Source: Candidatus Devosia phytovorans
GTDB taxonomy: Bacteria > Pseudomonadota > Alphaproteobacteria > Rhizobiales > Devosiaceae
Direction: 5' to 3'
Assembly (NCBI GenBank): GCA_029202405.1
Contig: CP119312.1
Span: 5,001 to 69,000 of the forward strand
DNA length: 64,000 nt
Each line of letters opens with the position of its first letter. The stretch's first letter is position 1. Both the position numbers and the translations under genes were made by a program. This document shows, piece after piece, positions 52,184 through 61,968 of the stretch. The notes under the pieces are model-generated. The model ran no database searches. It had not been told where the DNA came from and worked only from the letters and a program-made list of their open reading frames with translations.

Positions 52184-54592
52184 TCAGCTCTTTTCGATAA
52201 GCTCCCTCACGCGTCGAGCGAACGAGTCCATCTGAAACGGCTTGGTCATCACGTGCATTCCCACATCAAGATGACCGTGATTGAGGACTGCGTTTTCCGC
52301 ATAGCCAGTGATGAAGAGTACTTCCAAACCTGGGCGGGACACACGCGCGGCGTCTGCCAACTGACGCCCGTTCATCCCGTTCGGTAGCCCGACGTCCGTA
52401 ATCAGCAAATCGATCGAGATCCCTGAGTTTAGGATCTTCAGCGCCGAGGGGCCATCCGCGCTCTCAATGACGTTGTAGCCCATCTCTTCGAGTTGTTCGG
52501 TGGCAACCATTCGGACCAAGGGTTCGTCATCGACGACCATGACCGTCTCCCCACCCGGTGAGCGCGGGAGCTCTGCGCTTCCCACCATCGTCCCCGCGTC
52601 AACATCGCCACCATCGCCTTGCGCCAGCCGGGGGAGATAGATGCACACCATGGTCCCTTGGCCGACCTCAGAATAAATCCGGACCGCCCCACCAGACTGC
52701 CCGGCAAAACCGTAGACCATGGAAAGGCCCAATCCCGTACCTTGTCCGATCGGCTTGGTCGTGAAAAAGGGATCGAAGGCGCGGGCTATGGTTTCTGCGG
52801 TCATGCCTGTGCCGGTGTCGCTCACGCACAGGGAGATATACTGGCCGGGCTCAATTCCGCGTTCCGTCGCCGACCGCTCGTCCATCCAGCGGTTTCCGGT
52901 CTCAATCGTCAGCTTGCCCCCATCGGGCATTGCGTCACGGGCATTGATGCACAGGTTCAGCAGCGCGTTCTCCAATTGGCCGGCATCAACGAAGGTGCTC
53001 CACAGACCCGCTGCTCCAGCGGTTTCGACGTTGATCGCGGGTCCCACGGTCCGAGTGATTAAGTCCAGCATGCCGTTGACCAGCGCATTGACATTGGTGG
53101 ACTTCGGATCGAGGGTCTGTCGCCGCGAAAAGGCCAGAAGCCTCTGGGTCAGACCCGCTGCTCTCTTGGCGGCGCCCGATGCGCCGACGATGTAGCGGTC
53201 AAGGTCGGAGATGCGGCCCTGCGCCAATCGAGTCGACATCATCTCCAAGCTACCACCAATACCGGCCAGGATGTTGTTGAAGTCATGAGCGAGCCCGCCG
53301 GTGAGTTGACCGACCGCTTCCATTTTCTGGGACTGACGAAGCAAACCGTGCGCTTGTTCCAGCTCGGCCTCGCGCGCCTTGTACTCGGACAGGTCACGTC
53401 CGACAGCGATGAAATTCGCTCCGTCCGCTTCCGGCGATACCGTCCATCCGATGGGGCGCCAGATGCCGTCCTTCGTAAGGATCCTATTCTCGAAGCGGGT
53501 CGGCTGACTAGTCCGCCCCATCTCCGCCAAAGCGGCAGCTGTCGCCGGGAGGTCTTCCGGATGGATGATGTCGCCATAGGGGTTGGTGAGCAGCTCGTGT
53601 TCTGTCCACCCCAGTACCGTAGTCCATGCCGGATTGACCGCCGACATGTCGCCGGCGTAGTCCGCCCTGGCCAACATGTCCTCTGACAGTCGCCATAGCT
53701 GATCCCGCTCCGCGCGGGCAGCTTTTTCATCGGTGATGTCGCGGACGATGCAGTAGATTTTGTCGCCCTCGGGCACGCAGACCCATGAGAACCACCGGTA
53801 CCTACCATCAGACGCACGGTAACGGTTCTCTGCGCCGATGATTGCCTGGCCTTCGACAAGGCGGGCCAGCGCGCCCTGCGCGCCGACTACGTCGTCGGGA
53901 TGCAGCAGGTCGGTGTAGAGGTAGCCGCGCATCTCCTCTTGCGAGTAACCCAGCGATTTCGTCCAGGACGGGTTCGTGGTCAGGAAGCGTCCGTCCAGGT
54001 CCACTACGGCCAACAGGTCCGGATTGACGTTCCAGGTTGTGCCGCGCTCATGGGAGCGCTCCAGAACCTGGCGCTCGAGGTCCTTATTCAACGCCTGCAG
54101 GGCCCGATCTGACTTTACGCGGTCGCTGGTTTCGAGAAGGAGGCAGATGACGCCGATGGTGTTGCCCAGCTCATCCACGACTGGGGAATAGTCGAGGTTC
54201 ATCCAAACCTGCTCGGGTTTCCCCGAACGGTGCAGCGTTAGTTCCTCGTCTCGGTAGGACAGCGTGCCCCCTGCAAGGCCGACCTGCATGACGTTGTCGT
54301 TGAAGTCGGCAACCTCGGGCCAGCCCTCACGGACATTGGAACCCAGCAATTCTGGATGTCGGCGACCAGCGAAGATGGAATAGGCGTCGTTGTAGATCAT
54401 GACGCCGGCTTCGCCCCACAGTGTCACGATGGGTACCGGTGATCGCAATATCATGGCGATGCTGGTCTGTAGCGCTACGGGCCAAGCGTCCAGGGACCCA
54501 AGCGGCGTTGCCTGCCAGTCGAATGCAGCGATCATGTCCGCGAGTTCTCCCCCAGCCGGAAGAAATATTGGCCGATTGGGCGAGTCAGACAT
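52184..54592 (-). CDS. Soluble PAS hybrid histidine kinase with receiver domain
   Basis: An 802-residue kinase without membrane helices. Three PAS-type sensor domains are seen: residues about 20-150 (FDWQATPLGSLDAWP, MIYNDAYSIFAGRRHPELLG), 175-290 (LLAVVDLDGRFLTTNPSWTKSLGYSQEEM) and 300-420 (VNPAWTTVLGWTEHELL). The phospho-His lies in GGLAHDFNNILAGIG, and the ATPase part has NALLNLCINARDAMPDGG and DTGTGM. The C-terminal receiver has VMVVDDEPLVR, LLITDVGLP and MTKPFQ. Signal and partner are unknown. Confidence 0.92.
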   Translation of the reverse strand: MSDSPNRPIFLPAGGELADMIAAFDWQATPLGSLDAWPVALQTSIAMILRSPVPIVTLWGEAGVMIYNDAYSIFAGRRHPELLGSNVREGWPEVADFNDNVMQVGLAGGTLSYRDEELTLHRSGKPEQVWMNLDYSPVVDELGNTIGVICLLLETSDRVKSDRALQALNKDLERQVLERSHERGTTWNVNPDLLAVVDLDGRFLTTNPSWTKSLGYSQEEMRGYLYTDLLHPDDVVGAQGALARLVEGQAIIGAENRYRASDGRYRWFSWVCVPEGDKIYCIVRDITDEKAARAERDQLWRLSEDMLARADYAGDMSAVNPAWTTVLGWTEHELLTNPYGDIIHPEDLPATAAALAEMGRTSQPTRFENRILTKDGIWRPIGWTVSPEADGANFIAVGRDLSEYKAREAELEQAHGLLRQSQKMEAVGQLTGGLAHDFNNILAGIGGSLEMMSTRLAQGRISDLDRYIVGASGAAKRAAGLTQRLLAFSRRQTLDPKSTNVNALVNGMLDLITRTVGPAINVETAGAAGLWSTFVDAGQLENALLNLCINARDAMPDGGKLTIETGNRWMDERSATERGIEPGQYISLCVSDTGTGMTAETIARAFDPFFTTKPIGQGTGLGLSMVYGFAGQSGGAVRIYSEVGQGTMVCIYLPRLAQGDGGDVDAGTMVGSAELPRSPGGETVMVVDDEPLVRMVATEQLEEMGYNVIESADGPSALKILNSGISIDLLITDVGLPNGMNGRQLADAARVSRPGLEVLFITGYAENAVLNHGHLDVGMHVMTKPFQMDSFARRVRELIEKS

Positions 54593-54727
54593 TCGGGACC
54601 TCGTGGGTAGAAAGCACTAGAAGCCCCGGCGCCGTGAAAGGTTCATCGCACGAACCCAGAGATCCAGTCCACAATTTAGAGAGGCAAGCTTTGAACTATG
54701 GTTGTGATCTACCGAATTATCGGCGCC

Positions 54728-54754
54728 CAAAAAGAAGGGCCCCGAGGGGCCCTT
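54728..54754 (-). terminator. Terminator of csbD
   Basis: On the minus strand the hairpin AAGGGCCCCTCGGGGCCCTT is followed by CTTTTT, starting five bases after the csbD stop codon. Confidence 0.8.
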
Positions 54755-54758
54755 TGCA

Positions 54759-54962
54759 TTACCAGGTTTGACGACCGTACCAGTCGTCGACGTCCTTTTT
54801 GACGTCATCCTTGGCCTTGCCGTAGCGCTCCTGAAGCTTGCCTTCGAGCTGCTCGCGGTTACCGTTGATCTGAGTGATGTCATCGTCCGTGAGTTTGCCC
54901 CACTGTTCTTTGACCTTGCCGGACATCTGCTTCCAGCTACCTTCTACGCGGTTCCAATCCAT
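54759..54962 (-). CDS. CsbD-family stress protein
   Basis: A 67-residue hydrophilic helical protein with the family pattern MDWNRVEGSWKQMSGKVKEQ, WGKLTDDDI and LEGKLQERYGKAKDDVKKDVDDWY. CsbD proteins are typical general-stress genes of unknown mechanism. A full EcfG-type promoter signal is 32 bases upstream of the start codon, and a strong terminator follows. Confidence 0.93.
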   Translation of the reverse strand: MDWNRVEGSWKQMSGKVKEQWGKLTDDDITQINGNREQLEGKLQERYGKAKDDVKKDVDDWYGRQTW

Positions 54963-54994
54963 GATCGGTCTCCTGTGTTGGTGTGTGGAAGGTC

Positions 54995-55019
54995 AACGAT
55001 GCGGCGAGGGAAGCGTTCC
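54995..55019 (-). promoter_or_regulatory. EcfG-type promoter candidate for csbD
   Basis: On the minus strand GGAAC-N16-CGTT, a full match with the signals before manganese catalase and the glsB-like gene. Confidence 0.7.
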
Positions 55020-55041
55020 TGCGGCTGGACGCCTCAGCGGA

Positions 55042-56520
55042 TTATAACTCCGGCCCGCCCGACGACGTATCCGAAAGGTTGCTAACCGCAGTGGTGATCC
55101 TGAAGACCACGCCATTTGACCGATAGTCGATTTCGGCTTTGCCTTGTATGCTCGCTGCCAGCGCCCGCTCGATCATGCGCGACCCGAAGCCCGTGCGGGT
55201 TGGCTGGCCCACCACCGGTCCTCCGGATTCCGTCCATTTGAAATCGAGCAGTCCGTTCTCGATGTGCCAGTTTACCGTAACCACGCCTGTGTCGTTCGAC
55301 AGGGCACCGTACTTGACAGCATTGGTGGCCAACTCGTGCACGGCCAAGGCGATAGCGGTTGAGGCCGCCGACGAGACGGTCACTTCATCGCCGCCGATAT
55401 GAATACGCTCAGTCGGGCCGCTGTCGAATGGCGCCGTTGCGGTCTTTACGATGTCGGCCAGCCTGGCCTCTTCCCATCCCGTATTCGTCAGAACGTCATG
55501 GGCTCCGGCAAGAGCCTGTAGACGCTGCGCGATGACCGCCGCCACCTCTGGAGGAACATCGGCTCCGCGGAGCGACTGACCCACGATCGACTGTACCGTT
55601 GCGAGTGTGTTCTTGACACGATGGCTCATCTCCTTGGTCAGGAGGTCGCGGTGGCTTTCCGCAAGCTTGCGATCGGTGATGTCTTGGGACACGCCGGCCA
55701 TCGAGATCGGCTTGCCATCGGCATCGAAGCGGGTCTGGGCGCGGACCTCGATCCACCTCAATTCTCCCGATGGCGTAGTGATGCGGTAGGCAACATCGAG
55801 ATCACCATTGCCTGCAACGGCTGCACCAACCGCCTGGCGCCAATGCTCCATGTCTTCAAGCAGGATCGATGCCTGCAGGTCGCGATAGGTGAAAGTATCA
55901 GAGGGCTGCCGACCAAAGTTGATTTTGCAAAGCCCGGAAGCAACCAGCCGCTGTTCGATCAGGTCCAGCGTCCATGCGCCGAGACGTCCGGCACTTAATG
56001 TAAACTTCAGTCGGTCCTCCGACGCGGTCAGGTCACTGACCCGGCGTGACACTTCGGCCTCAAGGGCATCGCGGTCCTGCGCCACACGGCCAAGGCGTTC
56101 TCTCTCAGGGGTAATGTCGAACTGGGACGCGAAGAAAAACGACAACTCACCGTCGTTGAACACGGGCGACATGAGCAGCCGGTTCCAGAACGTGGTGCCG
56201 TCCTTCCGGTAGTTCAGCAGGTCGAGTTCGATCGGCACACGCCGGTTGATGGCCTCGCGCATGCGCTTAACATCGTCCTGGTTGGTACCCGGACCCTGTA
56301 AAAAGCGACAATTGCGGTTGAGCGTCTCTTGGCGAGTATAGCCGGTGAGCCTAGCAAACGCGTCATTGACGAAGACAATGGGATTGTCCGGAAGGGTCGG
56401 ATCGGTGATCAGCATCGGCATGCGGGTGGCCCGTACGGCAGCCGCAAACGGGTCGGTTCCTCCGCGACCCTCACGATGGATCTCGACGTCAATCCGACGA
56501 TTCTCGACATTGTCGGCCAC
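55042..56520 (-). CDS. LOV-domain (blue-light) HWE histidine kinase
   Basis: A 492-residue soluble kinase. The N-terminal PAS domain carries the flavin-binding LOV signature NRNCRFLQG, with Cys71 placed to form the photo-adduct. A second PAS lies at about 175-300 (GRLGAWTLDL, WIEVRAQTRF). The kinase part is of the HWE type: EMSHRVKNTLATVQSIV (phospho-His), HELATNAVKYGAL and FKWTESGGP. The GTG at 56520 is chosen because AGGAGG lies six bases before it; the longer frame from 56601 lacks this. LOV-HWE kinases are known light sensors that feed the general stress response in several alphaproteobacteria. Confidence 0.93.
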   Translation of the reverse strand: MADNVENRRIDVEIHREGRGGTDPFAAAVRATRMPMLITDPTLPDNPIVFVNDAFARLTGYTRQETLNRNCRFLQGPGTNQDDVKRMREAINRRVPIELDLLNYRKDGTTFWNRLLMSPVFNDGELSFFFASQFDITPERERLGRVAQDRDALEAEVSRRVSDLTASEDRLKFTLSAGRLGAWTLDLIEQRLVASGLCKINFGRQPSDTFTYRDLQASILLEDMEHWRQAVGAAVAGNGDLDVAYRITTPSGELRWIEVRAQTRFDADGKPISMAGVSQDITDRKLAESHRDLLTKEMSHRVKNTLATVQSIVGQSLRGADVPPEVAAVIAQRLQALAGAHDVLTNTGWEEARLADIVKTATAPFDSGPTERIHIGGDEVTVSSAASTAIALAVHELATNAVKYGALSNDTGVVTVNWHIENGLLDFKWTESGGPVVGQPTRTGFGSRMIERALAASIQGKAEIDYRSNGVVFRITTAVSNLSDTSSGGPEL

Positions 56521-56629
56521 GGTCACCCTCCTGTTATTTTTGTTTAGCAGGAAGCACCTGACGTATGCGGTGATATTGAACCTCCCTTTGGGGCTTTGCA
56601 AATAACTAAACGTATAAGGCCGTGCGGCA

Positions 56630-56650
56630 GATCACGCTGAAATTGTGATC
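56630..56650. promoter_or_regulatory. Inverted repeat between the LOV kinase and response regulator genes
   Basis: GATCAC-N9-GTGATC in the 212-base divergent intergenic region (56521-56732). It may be an operator; no regulator can be assigned. Confidence 0.3.
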
Positions 56651-56732
56651 CACGATTTGGCACCGAAACCCTTCCCGCGCATTTCATGTTTGTCAGAACG
56701 CGTCGGCTGGCCACCCTAAATTCGGATGACCC

Positions 56733-57101
56733 ATGGCTACTCGCGTGACAGTGCTGATCGTGGAAGATGAAGTCCTGGTACGGATGGCGCTGGCCGATCA
56801 TTTGGAAGACGTAGGCTATCACGTGCTGGAGGCCAACGACGCTGACGAGGCAATCGAAGTGCTCGAACGGGAAGACGATGTCCGCGTCATATTCACCGAC
56901 ATCGACATGCCTGGAAGCATGGATGGACTGAAGCTGGCTGCAGCAGTGGCGGATCGCTGGCCCCCGATCCGCATCATCATAACATCCGGGCGGCGGATGG
57001 TGGAAATCACCGATATTCCCAGCGGCAGCGTCTTCTTCATGAAGCCTTATTCGCATCGACTGATCGAGCGTCAGATCGGCGAGATGCTCACAAGCCGGTG
57101 A
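56733..57101 (+). CDS. Single-domain response regulator
   Basis: A 122-residue receiver: VLIVEDEVLVRMALADHLED, VIFTDIDMPGSMDGL (phospho-Asp), IIITSGRRM and FFMKPYSHRLIE. It has no output domain. It is divergent from the LOV kinase and is thus its likely partner. It is similar to the receiver at 28960-29337, which may be a paralogue serving a second kinase. Confidence 0.9.
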   Translation: MATRVTVLIVEDEVLVRMALADHLEDVGYHVLEANDADEAIEVLEREDDVRVIFTDIDMPGSMDGLKLAAAVADRWPPIRIIITSGRRMVEITDIPSGSVFFMKPYSHRLIERQIGEMLTSR

Positions 57102-57187
57102 GTTCCAAAACTCTAGACTTTCGTTACGTCCGCTTAATAGAGAATTTGAAGTGCTCGCAAACGGCTGAAATGGGGTCGAAAGCAGCG

Positions 57188-60100
57188 TTAGTGAAAGTTC
57201 CGACCTCGCACCCGAATGCTGTCAATGTGAAGGTCCGGAATATAGATATCTCGCTGTCGAAAATCCTTGGGCTCCCTGGCCCGGCTATCCGTGCCCGACC
57301 CTCCATGGGCGAACTCGTCGCCGCGGCCAGTGCGGTGAACGAAAGACCCATCTCTGCCGCCGACGCTTGAAAGTTCCGAGGTCATATCGGTCAGTGTGCG
57401 CGCTATGAGGTGCACAACTTCGCCCTCCCTCTGCACCTTTCCGTAGATACTCATCATCGAAGCGCCCAGCACGATGCGGCGATGCTGTTCGAAAATTTTC
57501 GGCCAGACGATCAGGTTGGCGGTGCCGGTCTCGTCCTCAATGGTGATGAACATGACGCCTTTGGCGCTGCCTGGCATTTGCCGAACCAGCACCAGGCCTG
57601 CTGTCGTGATCCAATGGTTGTTCCGCGTCGCCATTGCCTCGGCACAGCTCAGCACCCTTCGAGACAATAGATCCTCGCGGAGAAACGCAACAGGATGGGC
57701 CTTCAAACTCAGACTGGCACTGGCGTAGTCCTGGACGACCTCGGCACCTGCCGGCATCGGCCGTAGCAGGACGTTAGATTCTACGACCTCAGCGATGAAG
57801 CGCTTCTCTGCTTCGGCGGCTGCGGCGAACAACGGCAGCGGGTCGTCCCGCAGTGCCTTTATCTCCCAGAGCGCTTGGCGGCGCTTGACGCCCAACGATG
57901 GCCGGAACGCATCGCCTTTGGCCAGCAGGACGAGCGAGGACGCAGGCACGCCCGCCCGGTGCCAAAGCTCGTCGACCGACTTGTAGCCCGTATTCGGTCG
58001 CGCGCCGATCAATGCTGCAGCATCAGCGTTCGGGAAGCCGCGTATGACTTTGAACCCCAGACGGACGGCGAAGGAACCATCCTCGTTTGGTTCGAGGGAG
58101 GTGAACCAACGAGATGCATTGACGCAAACGGGCCGCACCTCGACACCATGTGCTTGGGCATCCCGGACGATCTGCGCAGGCGCATAGAATCCCATGGGTT
58201 GGCTGTTCAAAAGTGCTGCGCAAAAAATCTCGGGGTGGTGGCACTTCATCCAGGACGAGGCGTAGGCGATCAGGGCAAAGCTGGCTGCATGGCTCTCCGG
58301 AAAACCATAGGATCCGAAGCCTTCGAGCTGCTTGAAGGTGCGCTCGGCATAGTCCTGCTCGTAGCCGTTCCTGACCATGCCCCCGACCAACTTGTCTCGG
58401 AAATGGCTGACGCCGCCGGTGAACTTGAACGTCGCCATGGCTCGACGCAATTGATCGGCTTCGCCTGGGGTGAAACCGGCGCACTCAATCGCCACCCGCA
58501 TGGCCTGTTCCTGGAAGAGCGGAACGCCCAGGGTCTTGCCCAAGACCTTCTCGAGCTCGGGCTTAGGATAGCTGACCTCTTCCCGGCCTTCGCGGCGACG
58601 GAGATAGGGATGGACCATATCGCCTTGGATAGGCCCAGGCCGGACGATGGCGACCTCGATGACCAGGTCGTAAAAGGTGCGGGGTTTGATGCGCGGCAGC
58701 ATGGACATCTGCGCGCGGCTTTCGATCTGGAATACACCGAGCGTATCGGCCTTGCGGATCATTGCATAAGTCCGCGGATCCTCGGCGGGGATCGTCGCCA
58801 TGTCCAAATGTACGTCCTTATAGTCGGCAAGCATGTCGAAGCTGCGCTTCATGCAGCTCATCATGCCGAGCGCCAGCAGGTCCACCTTCATGAACTTGAG
58901 GGCGTCGATGTCGTCCTTATCCCATTCGATGATCTGGCGATCATCCATAGTCGCCGGTTCAATTGGTACCATCTCGTCGAGACGGTCATGGGTGAGAACG
59001 AAGCCGCCGGGGTGCTGGCTGAAATGGCGCGGTGTGCCGATCAGCTGCTGGGCGAGTTCGATAGCCAGAACCAGCCGACGATCGTCGAGGTTGAGGTTGA
59101 GTTCTGCAGCCTGCTTCGCGCTGACGCCTTCCCGCGACCAGCCCCAAACCTGGCCGGACAGGAGTTTGGTCACATCCTCCGGCAGCCCAAGCGCCTTGCC
59201 GACATCGCGAATGGCCCGCTTGGATCGATAGCGGATAACGACGGAGGTCAGGGCGGAGCGATCTCGACCGTAGGTCTCGTAGACCCACTGGATGACGATC
59301 TCCCGTCTTTGGTGCTCAAAGTCGACGTCAATGTCAGGTGGCTCTCGCCGCTCCATGGAGACGAAACGCTCGAACAAAAGATCGTTTCGATCAGGATCGA
59401 TGCTAGTGATACCCAGAACGTAGCAGACGGCAGAGTTGGCGGCCGAGCCTCGCCCCTGGCACAGAATGTCCTGGCTGCGGGCGAACTCAACAATGGCGTT
59501 CACCGTCAGAAAATACGGCGCGTAGCCGAGCTGGTCGATGAGGTTGAGTTCGTGCTTGAGCGTGTCCACGACTTTATCGGGCACGCCCTCCGGATATCGG
59601 CGATCGGCGCCGGCCCATGTCAATTGCTCGAGGGCCTGCTGCGGGGTCAACCGCGGGTCGGTCACCTCCTTGGGATACTGGTACTTCAGTTCGTCCAGGC
59701 TGAAGCGACAACGGTTCGTCACCTCGATCGTGCGGGCCACGGCATCCTGATGGCGGGGAAACAGGCGCATCATCTCCGCTGGAGGTTTGAGATACCGATC
59801 GGCGTGGCGCTCGCGGTCGAACCCGACATCGTCGATGGTCGTCCTGTTCCTGATGCAGGTGACGACATCCTGCAGAATGCGCCGGCCGGGTTCATGGAAG
59901 AGGACGTCATTGGTCACGACCGCGGCGACGCCCATCTCGATGGCAAGTTCCGACAGCTCGTGGAGCCGCAGCTGGTCGTTCGGCCGGCGTAGCAGCGTCA
60001 GTGCTAAATAGCCTCGGTCACCAAATGTCTCTCGCAGCCGACGCAATTGCATGGCGCAGGTGTCGTCGGCGATGTCGGGGACAAGAACAGCGACTTGTCC

Positions 60101-60448
60101 ATCGCTGTAGAGCACCACATCGTCCCAATGGAGCTCGCATTTGCCCTTCCCTGCTCTTCCCTTGCCGAGCGACAGCAGGCGGCACAGCCGACCGTAGGCT
60201 GCGCGATCCGTTGGATAGAACAGCAGGGACGTGCCATCGACCAGATCGAGGCGGCAACCGACGATCAGGCGCACGCCTGTCGTTTTCGCAGCCTCATGGG
60301 CGCGGACAATGCCGGCGACCGAATTGCGGTCGGCGACGGCCAATGCCTCGATGCCCAGTTCAGCCGCCGTGGCGAACAGTTCCTCCGCGGCGCTGGCGCC
60401 GCGCAGGAAACTGAAATGGCTGGTGACCTGGAGTTCGGCGTATCTCAT
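57188..60448 (-). CDS. dnaE2: Error-prone DNA polymerase DnaE2
   Basis: A 1086-residue C-family polymerase alpha subunit used in SOS mutagenesis. The PHP domain starts the protein (YAELQVTSHFSFLRGAS). The polymerase core has CQGRGSAANSAVCYVLGI and PPDIDVDFEHQRREIVI with the catalytic Asp residues. The last about 150 residues have the OB fold (VMFITIEDETGTANLIVW). It lacks the C-terminal tau-binding part of DnaE1, as DnaE2 does. It follows imuB with a 4-base overlap. Confidence 0.96.
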   Translation of the reverse strand: MRYAELQVTSHFSFLRGASAAEELFATAAELGIEALAVADRNSVAGIVRAHEAAKTTGVRLIVGCRLDLVDGTSLLFYPTDRAAYGRLCRLLSLGKGRAGKGKCELHWDDVVLYSDGQVAVLVPDIADDTCAMQLRRLRETFGDRGYLALTLLRRPNDQLRLHELSELAIEMGVAAVVTNDVLFHEPGRRILQDVVTCIRNRTTIDDVGFDRERHADRYLKPPAEMMRLFPRHQDAVARTIEVTNRCRFSLDELKYQYPKEVTDPRLTPQQALEQLTWAGADRRYPEGVPDKVVDTLKHELNLIDQLGYAPYFLTVNAIVEFARSQDILCQGRGSAANSAVCYVLGITSIDPDRNDLLFERFVSMERREPPDIDVDFEHQRREIVIQWVYETYGRDRSALTSVVIRYRSKRAIRDVGKALGLPEDVTKLLSGQVWGWSREGVSAKQAAELNLNLDDRRLVLAIELAQQLIGTPRHFSQHPGGFVLTHDRLDEMVPIEPATMDDRQIIEWDKDDIDALKFMKVDLLALGMMSCMKRSFDMLADYKDVHLDMATIPAEDPRTYAMIRKADTLGVFQIESRAQMSMLPRIKPRTFYDLVIEVAIVRPGPIQGDMVHPYLRRREGREEVSYPKPELEKVLGKTLGVPLFQEQAMRVAIECAGFTPGEADQLRRAMATFKFTGGVSHFRDKLVGGMVRNGYEQDYAERTFKQLEGFGSYGFPESHAASFALIAYASSWMKCHHPEIFCAALLNSQPMGFYAPAQIVRDAQAHGVEVRPVCVNASRWFTSLEPNEDGSFAVRLGFKVIRGFPNADAAALIGARPNTGYKSVDELWHRAGVPASSLVLLAKGDAFRPSLGVKRRQALWEIKALRDDPLPLFAAAAEAEKRFIAEVVESNVLLRPMPAGAEVVQDYASASLSLKAHPVAFLREDLLSRRVLSCAEAMATRNNHWITTAGLVLVRQMPGSAKGVMFITIEDETGTANLIVWPKIFEQHRRIVLGASMMSIYGKVQREGEVVHLIARTLTDMTSELSSVGGRDGSFVHRTGRGDEFAHGGSGTDSRAREPKDFRQRDIYIPDLHIDSIRVRGRNFH

Positions 60449-61968
60449 CCGAAGACGCCATGCAGATACCAGCGATGGCTTCCGGTCCCCGGGTCCACCC
60501 CGTCACCGGCGCGATAGATCCAATATCGCTCGCCAGCCTCGTCCTCGACACGGAAGTAATCGCGGACGGCGGCGACCTCTTCGTCCCGTTTCCACCACTC
60601 GCCGAAGATCCGTTCAGGCCCGTCCGCTGCCTTCACCTTCCGGCGGATGCCGCGCCAGGTGAACCAGACCGGCGGATGATCCGGCAGCAATGCCATGGTC
60701 TCGATCATCTCCGGATGGACAAGCAGTCTGGTCGGGCGCGGCCAGCGGCTCGGCCAATCGGCGCCATCGTCATCGGCCATGGGCGCCACTTTCCGGAACG
60801 AGCGCTCGGGCACATCGCTGGCCACCGGCGCCATCCTGTAAATTGCCTTCTGCCCCATGCGGTTGGACAGGAGGTCGACGAGGGCGGAGACGTCGGGATC
60901 GCCGTCGTCGATCAGCGACGATAGCATCTGTTCGTGATCGAGCGGCTCTGCCAGAACCGCGCAGAGGCGCATGCGTTCGATGCCGAAACCCGGATCGATC
61001 TTCTCGATCTTGTCGGAGAGCATTCGGGTCAAGCGCTTGGTGTCGCGAACGGGCAAGGCCATGCCGATGCGCACCGTAGCGATGGTGTTGTCGACGCGGA
61101 CCACGATCAGATCGACGCGCTTGGCGCCCAGTCCTTTCAGCTCGAGGTCGCCCACCAACCTCTCCACGAGCTGGGCAATGTATTTGGCGATCGTCTCGGC
61201 CGCCCCGATCGGTTCGCCGAAGACGCGTTCGACCTCGCAGGTTTCCGGCAGACGGATGGGCTCAATGGGCTCGCCGACAATTCCCAGGGCCTGATCGATA
61301 TGTCGGCCGACCTCCGGGCCGAAGCGCATGGTGAGGTTGGCGCGCGGGGTCGCGGCCAGGTCACCGATGGTTTCAAAGCCCAAGGACCGCAATCCTTCGA
61401 TCGTCTTAGCCGGTAGTCGCAGAGCATTCATCGGCAGTGCCGTTACGATGTCCCGACCTTCTCCCGGCTCGACCAAAACGGCCGGATGGCGATGGAAACG
61501 CGCCAGAGCGTGGGCTGCACCCCAACTGTCGGCAAGAGCCGCCTTGCCGGACAGTGAGGCGGCTTCCAATTGCTCGAGGATCTTCCGGAGCACTGCCTCT
61601 TCGCCGCCGTGCAGATGTTCAGCGCCGGCGATGTCGATGACGATACCGTCGGGGGCATCGGCCGCGACCAGTGGCGAGAACCTTTGCAGTGCCCACAGCG
61701 CCAAGCGATCAAGGGCCTTCTCGTCCCCGATCGGATCGAAGTCGGCGACGTGCAGGCCCTTGATCATGGACTGCGCTTTGCTGATGGCGGTGCCTTTGCG
61801 GAGCCCCAACGAGGTGGCAACAGCGTCGAGTGCGATGATCTCCCGCCGGTTACCGCGACGCGGGACCATGACCAAAGGCTGGTCAGCCGGCGGCGCTTCG
61901 CTTCCAAGCACGCGCCGGTACCGGTCTGTCGGGAAGGTCGGAAAATACACTGAGACGACCCTTGGCAT
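60445..61968 (-). CDS. imuB: ImuB, Y-family polymerase-like mutasome hub
   Basis: A 507-residue Y-family homologue that has lost catalysis: where DinB has the DMD metal motif this protein reads VSVYFPTFPTDRYR. It serves as adaptor joining ImuA, DnaE2 and the sliding clamp. It keeps the fold segments RFSPLVAADAPDGIVIDIAGAE and RSLGFETIGDLAATPRANLTMRFG. The ATG at 61968 has GAGG six bases upstream. Its start lies 86 bases inside the end of imuA, and its stop overlaps dnaE2. Confidence 0.94.
   Translation of the reverse strand: MPRVVSVYFPTFPTDRYRRVLGSEAPPADQPLVMVPRRGNRREIIALDAVATSLGLRKGTAISKAQSMIKGLHVADFDPIGDEKALDRLALWALQRFSPLVAADAPDGIVIDIAGAEHLHGGEEAVLRKILEQLEAASLSGKAALADSWGAAHALARFHRHPAVLVEPGEGRDIVTALPMNALRLPAKTIEGLRSLGFETIGDLAATPRANLTMRFGPEVGRHIDQALGIVGEPIEPIRLPETCEVERVFGEPIGAAETIAKYIAQLVERLVGDLELKGLGAKRVDLIVVRVDNTIATVRIGMALPVRDTKRLTRMLSDKIEKIDPGFGIERMRLCAVLAEPLDHEQMLSSLIDDGDPDVSALVDLLSNRMGQKAIYRMAPVASDVPERSFRKVAPMADDDGADWPSRWPRPTRLLVHPEMIETMALLPDHPPVWFTWRGIRRKVKAADGPERIFGEWWKRDEEVAAVRDYFRVEDEAGERYWIYRAGDGVDPGTGSHRWYLHGVFG

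Noticed and set aside
57875..59992. 705-codon plus-strand frame
   Set aside because: It lies wholly antisense to dnaE2, whose motifs are unmistakable; its translation has no recognisable domain. Long antisense frames are common in GC-rich genomes.
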